Below are positions 60,143-64,000 of a stretch of 64,000 nucleotides of DNA, one piece after another. Position 1 is the first letter of the stretch; the number at the start of each line of letters is the position of its first letter. Source of the stretch: CAZXCK01 sp964639225 (lineage in GTDB: Bacteria; Chloroflexota; Anaerolineae; Aggregatilineales; Phototrophicaceae); NCBI GenBank assembly GCA_964639225.1, contig CAZXCK010000007.1, positions 1 to 64,000 on the forward strand. Reading direction: 5' to 3'. Under the pieces are notes generated by a model, which did not search any database, had not been told where the DNA came from, and worked only from the letters and a program-made list of their open reading frames with translations. Made by a program: the position numbers and the translations under genes.

Positions 60143-61635
60143 AACAGATACTCCCGTGAAATAATCAGTTCGACCCAGTCCAGCAGGCCATAGGGCAGGC
60201 TGGCGAACAGGCCCAGCAGAACTGAGAACACAGCCGTGACAACCGGCGGTGTCAGCAGCATCCAGTGCGTTTCAAAGCGGCCAAAGTCATGCTCATGCGG
60301 CCACGCTTCCTGCTGTGTCATGAACCAGGCACGATACAGAATGGGCAGGAAATACATCGCATTCAGCAGGCTGCTGAGCATCAGCACGCCGATCACCCAA
60401 TCCATATTGGCGTCCAGTGCCCCTGTACCGAGATACCACTTGCTGATGAATCCAGCCACCGGCGGCACACCGATCATCCCCAGCGCGCCTATCGTAAACG
60501 CACCCATTGTCAGCGGCATTCGCTTGCCGATACCGTTCATCTGACTGACCCGGTAAATGCCCAGCGTCTCGGCGAAACTACCGGCACCAAAGAACAGCGT
60601 AATCTTCATCACACCCTGATGCACCAGATGCAGCAGCCCACCGGTCGCGCCTATCGGACCGAACAACGCCACGCCCATCACCACATAAGACACCTGGCTC
60701 ACTGTCGAATAAGCCAGGCGCTTTTTCAGGTCATCCTGGAAAATGGCGAACATCGAGCCGACCAGCACGGTGATGCAGGCCATCACCAGCAGCGGCTGCA
60801 ACAGGTTAAGGTCCTGCGCCAGAGTCACGCCAAACACGTCGTTCACGACACGCACAATGCCAAACGCCCCGGCTTTTACCACCGCTACTGCGTGCAGCAG
60901 CGCGCTCACCGGAGCTGGCGCCACCATCGCACGCGGCAGCCAGCCATGCATAGGGAACAAAGCCGCCTTTACACCCAGGCCAACAACAAACAAGAAGAAA
61001 ATAATCGTCAGCGGTGTGGTGTGATGCGCCACCGACGCCAGAGCGCCACCATCCGTGAACTCCACCTGACCGGCCAGCATATACAGCCACACTACGCCCA
61101 GCAGCAGCGCCGCGCCACCGGTGATGGTGTACATCAGATAAACCCGACCGCCACCCATCGCCTTATCCGTACCGTTATGCACCACCAGCGGATAGGTGAA
61201 GATCGTCAGCATCTCGTAGAAAATGAGGAACGTCAGAAGGTTTCCCGCCAGCGCGATACCCATCGTCGAGCTGACACACAACGAGAAGAAGCCAAAGAAC
61301 TGACTGCGATTTTTAGAGTGTTCCATGTAGCCGATGGCGTAAACGGTTGTCACCAGCCACAGCGTCGCCGAGAGGATGATGAACAACAGCGACAGCGCAT
61401 CGGCACGCAGCGCCAGGTCCAGCCCCGGCAGCAGCGATACCCGCAGCTCATACAGGGTATCGCCGCGCCATACGCCGTTAATCAGAATGGCCACCAGCAC
61501 CAGCTTGACCAGCGCAGCGGCAATGTTCAGCCCGGTTCGCAATCCGGCCTGCTTCTCCGAAAAGAAGAAGATCATAACTCCGGGTATAAATGAACTCAGG
61601 ACGATGGCCAGCGGCAGCAGACTTTCCCAACTCAT
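60139..61635 (-). CDS. Mrp antiporter subunit D-like (second large subunit)
   Basis: 498 aa from the ATG at 61635, which overlaps the previous stop (TGATG). About 14 helices. It retains the proton-path residues of the family: TM5 Glu in FLIFYEMLTIFTYP, TM7 Lys in GLGVKAALFPMHGWLP, TM8 Lys in HAVAVVKAGAFG, and TM12 Lys in GVMKITLFFGAGS. The segment ALFPMHGWLPRAMVAPAPVS is a MrpD/NuoM hallmark. In the Mrp complex it couples Na+ (or other cation) efflux to proton influx in the cytoplasmic membrane. Confidence 0.92.
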   Translation of the reverse strand: MSWESLLPLAIVLSSFIPGVMIFFFSEKQAGLRTGLNIAAALVKLVLVAILINGVWRGDTLYELRVSLLPGLDLALRADALSLLFIILSATLWLVTTVYAIGYMEHSKNRSQFFGFFSLCVSSTMGIALAGNLLTFLIFYEMLTIFTYPLVVHNGTDKAMGGGRVYLMYTITGGAALLLGVVWLYMLAGQVEFTDGGALASVAHHTTPLTIIFFLFVVGLGVKAALFPMHGWLPRAMVAPAPVSALLHAVAVVKAGAFGIVRVVNDVFGVTLAQDLNLLQPLLVMACITVLVGSMFAIFQDDLKKRLAYSTVSQVSYVVMGVALFGPIGATGGLLHLVHQGVMKITLFFGAGSFAETLGIYRVSQMNGIGKRMPLTMGAFTIGALGMIGVPPVAGFISKWYLGTGALDANMDWVIGVLMLSSLLNAMYFLPILYRAWFMTQQEAWPHEHDFGRFETHWMLLTPPVVTAVFSVLLGLFASLPYGLLDWVELIISREYLL

Positions 61636-63104
61636 CACCCACCCCCAACCATCATGGAGACCGGCTCAATGGCCAGCAGATCAAGCAAGTAAACACCCAT
61701 GAAACCCAGAATAATCGCCAGCACCGACAGGCCAAATGCGGACAACGCCATCGAGCGCGGAACAGCGCGCGCATTAGTGGGCTTGGTCTCGCGCTCGCGG
61801 AAGGTCGGCCCCAGCACGCGCATCACGTAGCCTGCCGCCAGCAGACCACCCGCGATAATCACCACCACCAGCCACCAGTCGCCGTTAGCCAGCGCCCGGT
61901 CAAGCAGAAGCCACTTGGCAATGAAACCACCACTAGGCGGCAGCGCCACCAGACTCAGGCCAGCCAGCGCGAACGTCGTCACCGTTAGCGGAAGCGTGCG
62001 CAGCAAACCGGTAAAAGACGCGATCTGCTCGTCGCCGGTCGCATGCAGAATGTTGCCCGCGCTTAGGAAGGCGGCAGCCTTGGCGGCGGCGTGGGCCACC
62101 ATAAACGAAACAATAGCGCCAAGCACCTGTGGTCTGCTATCCGCCAGCAACGCCGGGATCAACAAAAACAGATAACCAAGCTGGGCCACTGTCGAATAAG
62201 CAACCAGCAGCTTGAATTTCGGCTGGCGCAGCGCCTGGATCGACCCCCACAAAATCGCGGCGATACCGAGCGCGCTCAACACCTGCGGCGCAGCTGTATC
62301 GGCCAGGGGATACAGCACATCCATCCACAGCCGCAGCATAATATAGAATGGCGCCTTAACCACGAGCGCCGACAGCAGCGCGCTCACCGGCGCGGCGGCA
62401 TTCGCATGGGCGGGCGGCAGCCAGAAATGCAGCGGGAACAATGCGCCTTTCATCATCAGGCCCACTGTCATCAGTGTGGCGGCGGCATAAAGCGGTGGAC
62501 CGTCGGCCACCAACATCCTGAGTTGGGCTATATCCAGCGCACCGTAACCAGCATAGACGAACGCCACCCCCAGCAGGTACATCATCGAGCCGGCCAGCCC
62601 CACCAGCAGATAACGCATTGCAGCACGCACAGCGGTAGGCTTGCCCACTAACGCGGTCAACGCGACCGCCGACAAACCTAACAGTTCCAGCGTCACAAAC
62701 AGGTTGAAAATGTCGCCAGACAGAAACAGGGCGTTGAGGGATCCCCACAGGAACAGCCACAATGGCCAGAAAAATGCCCGCTTATGAGCATCGCGGGCCG
62801 GGAAATAACCTTTAGCATAAATGGTAATCGCCAATCCGACGGCAGCCGTCATCAGCAGCATGACAGCACTCAGGCCATCGGCCACCAGATCGATACCCAA
62901 CGGCGCGCCCCAGCCACCCATCTGATCGCGGGCTGCGCCACCATCCACCAGGCTGATCGTCAGCGCGATGACAGAAAGGACTATCAAACCGCTGCTGGTC
63001 AATCCAATTGCCAGCGCGTGACGCGGCAGCAGAAACGCGGTGATCGCAGCCGCCAGCGGCAGCAGGATAACCAGCGACATCCATACAGTGGTGTCGAAGA
63101 TCAT
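61635..63104 (-). CDS. Mrp antiporter subunit D-like (first large subunit)
   Basis: 489 aa from the ATG at 63104, preceded by GGGAGGAG and 1 bp after the subunit C stop. About 14 helices. It retains TM5 Glu (FVTLELLGLSAVAL), TM7 Lys (GLMMKGALFPLHFWLPPAHA), TM8 Lys (SALVVKAPFYIML) and TM12 Lys (HAAAKAAAFLSAGN). It is closer to MrpD/NuoN than to the long MrpA. The stop overlaps the next large subunit. Together with subunits B and C this is a cation/proton antiporter operon. Confidence 0.92.
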   Translation of the reverse strand: MIFDTTVWMSLVILLPLAAAITAFLLPRHALAIGLTSSGLIVLSVIALTISLVDGGAARDQMGGWGAPLGIDLVADGLSAVMLLMTAAVGLAITIYAKGYFPARDAHKRAFFWPLWLFLWGSLNALFLSGDIFNLFVTLELLGLSAVALTALVGKPTAVRAAMRYLLVGLAGSMMYLLGVAFVYAGYGALDIAQLRMLVADGPPLYAAATLMTVGLMMKGALFPLHFWLPPAHANAAAPVSALLSALVVKAPFYIMLRLWMDVLYPLADTAAPQVLSALGIAAILWGSIQALRQPKFKLLVAYSTVAQLGYLFLLIPALLADSRPQVLGAIVSFMVAHAAAKAAAFLSAGNILHATGDEQIASFTGLLRTLPLTVTTFALAGLSLVALPPSGGFIAKWLLLDRALANGDWWLVVVIIAGGLLAAGYVMRVLGPTFRERETKPTNARAVPRSMALSAFGLSVLAIILGFMGVYLLDLLAIEPVSMMVGGG

Positions 63105-63105
63105 C

Positions 63106-63420
63106 TCACTCCTCCCGCTCGCTGCCGTCAAGGCGCGGCTGGCCGGTCAACGCCTGCACCTGAGACGCCAGCGCCAGCGCCAGACCGGTAGAGCAAACAG
63201 CCACTACGATTCCAGTAATCACCAGCGCGTGCGGTATCGGATCAATAGGCTGGTTATCACCATTGTGCGCAATGGCGATAAAGACCATGAATGTACCCGT
63301 CCCCATCACATTCATAGCCAGAATTTTGCGCAGCAGGTGTGGATATGCGACCAGCGCAAACAGGCCCATGCCAAACAGCACGACGCCTACCACCATATAT
63401 AAAAGCGCCGTTTCCGTCAT
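63106..63420 (-). CDS. mrpC: Mrp/Mnh antiporter subunit C (NuoK-like)
   Basis: 104 aa with three helices (YMVVGVVLFGMGLFALVA, LAMNVMGTGTFMVFIAIA, HALVITGIVVAVCSTGLALA). The conserved DPIPHALVITGIVV motif is the hallmark of MrpC, the NuoK homologue. The start overlaps the stop of the subunit B gene (ATGA). It is a small channel subunit needed to assemble the antiporter. Confidence 0.93.
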   Translation of the reverse strand: MTETALLYMVVGVVLFGMGLFALVAYPHLLRKILAMNVMGTGTFMVFIAIAHNGDNQPIDPIPHALVITGIVVAVCSTGLALALASQVQALTGQPRLDGSEREE

Positions 63421-64000
63421 GATTTTTTACCATCCTCCCTGGAAGAGCCGCCAGGCTGGCCGCCCAGGAACAGCATTACCAGCGTCGCTCCAATTGAAAA
63501 CGTCGCTGCCGACTCAATAATCAAAATCCAGGTCTTGGCCTCGCCTTCCGGATACTGCATCATGCTGCCCCCGACCACAATTGCTAATGCCCCGGCACCG
63601 AGGAAAAATGCCATACCAGCGATCAGCAGCGGGCGCAATAACCGGCGCTCACGCGAACCTGGGTCGTCCACCGCTGCCGCGATCCACAGCACACCCATGC
63701 CACCCAGCACCGCCCCACCCTGGAACGCACCACCAGGAACATCCGAACCGATCCACAACAGATACCCGGCCACAATCACCATCAGCGGCATTAACAGGCG
63801 AACAAACACCCTGAGTACCGGCGTGTTGGGGACTTTTACCGGCACGCGCGCCCGACGAGCTACCGACCACACACCGATAATTGACAGCAGCAGCACCGAC
63901 ACCTCAAGAAAGGTGTCGTAACCGCGAAAGTTAATCAGCACCGCCGTCACCGGGTTGTAAACACCGCTCTCCGGCAGGCGATCCTCAGCCAGTTGCGCCA
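63417..64000 (-). CDS. mrpB: Mrp/Mnh antiporter subunit B-like protein, partial at window edge
   Basis: The frame is open to the end of the window, so the true start lies beyond 64000; an internal GTG at 63950 is not needed. The visible part is 194 aa. It begins with ESGVYNPVTAVLINFRGYDT, the conserved C-terminal element of MrpA (MbhE-like), then helix LEVSVLLLSIIGVWSVA, and continues as an MnhB domain (LLMPLMVIVAGYLLWIGSDV with PGGAFQGGAVLGG, the conserved Gly-rich loop). The fused MrpA-tail/MrpB layout is common in Mrp and Mbh-type complexes. Subunits E, F and G are probably upstream, beyond the window. Confidence 0.88.
   Translation of the reverse strand, partial: AQLAEDRLPESGVYNPVTAVLINFRGYDTFLEVSVLLLSIIGVWSVARRARVPVKVPNTPVLRVFVRLLMPLMVIVAGYLLWIGSDVPGGAFQGGAVLGGMGVLWIAAAVDDPGSRERRLLRPLLIAGMAFFLGAGALAIVVGGSMMQYPEGEAKTWILIIESAATFSIGATLVMLFLGGQPGGSSREDGKKS

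Noticed and set aside
60265..61593. A 442-codon plus-strand open frame opposite the antiporter gene
   Set aside because: It is Gln/His/Arg-rich with no recognisable fold and lies antisense to a clear MrpD-like gene. It is a base-composition shadow.

Overview
The window looks like a scaffold from a metagenome-assembled or draft bacterial genome. It is moderately GC-rich, genes are densely packed, starts usually follow GGAGG/AGGAG-type ribosome sites, and there are two 100-N scaffold gaps (48413-48512 and 53024-53123). The gene content points to a Chloroflexota (Anaerolineae-like) heterotroph: many sugar ABC transporters, Gfo/Idh/MocA oxidoreductases, LacI regulators, a F420/deazaflavin-type nitroreductase homologue and corrinoid methyltransferase-like proteins. 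This assignment is inference; no rRNA, tRNA or other phylogenetic marker was found.

Layout. (1) 176-10261, plus strand: sugar-type ABC ATPase, DUF4380-like protein, creatininase-family protein, a fusion of a MtaA/UroD-type methyltransferase with a corrinoid-binding domain (CmuA-like), xylose isomerase, a UroD/MtaA protein with a C-terminal thioredoxin-like domain, a CobW GTPase and a YkgJ-type Cys-cluster protein. The intergenic spaces carry hairpins without U-tracts. The set reads as uptake of a (possibly O-methylated) sugar coupled to corrinoid-dependent methyl transfer. (2) 10387-13565: two-component system ending in an intrinsic terminator, then a YitT-type membrane protein. (3) 13620-18199: TIM-barrel isomerase, Gfo/Idh oxidoreductase and GH31 glycosidase. 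(4) 18272-20023, minus: PTS enzyme I. (5) 20125-28561: a consensus promoter with an overlapping LacI-type operator, then substrate-binding protein, two permeases, YesL-like protein, LacI regulator, GH65 disaccharide phosphorylase and beta-phosphoglucomutase, a complete disaccharide import and phosphorolysis operon. Its first permease carries a baseplate-J-like beta domain inserted after the first membrane helix.

(6) 28567-36669: DnaJ/CbpA-type chaperone, deazaflavin-dependent nitroreductase, methyltransferase, VOC protein, DUF2892 protein, lipoprotein, FmdB zinc ribbon, two rhodaneses, a LysR and a second LacI regulator. A LolD/MacB-type ATPase and FtsX-type permease pair follows (35923-39062). 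(7) 39175-41762: small membrane protein, DUF318 permease and CxxC thioredoxin facing a divergent ArsR regulator with a perfect inverted-repeat operator. (8) 41835-46372: cold-shock protein, kinase-only Ser/Thr kinase, tRNA-queuosine mannosyltransferase-like glycosyltransferase and glutaminyl-tRNA synthetase.

(9) 46485-58331: a second sugar locus. On the minus strand a substrate-binding protein, ATPase, two permeases and two Gfo/Idh oxidoreductases face a GntR regulator, SIS isomerase, AroE-like dehydrogenase and PfkB kinase on the plus strand. The binding protein appears to be a single chain with two tandem binding domains, and the scaffold gap inside it is probably an unmerged 55-nt overlap. 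(10) 58424-64000, minus: an Mrp/Mnh-type cation/proton antiporter operon with B and C subunits and three consecutive large antiporter-type subunits, running off the window edge.
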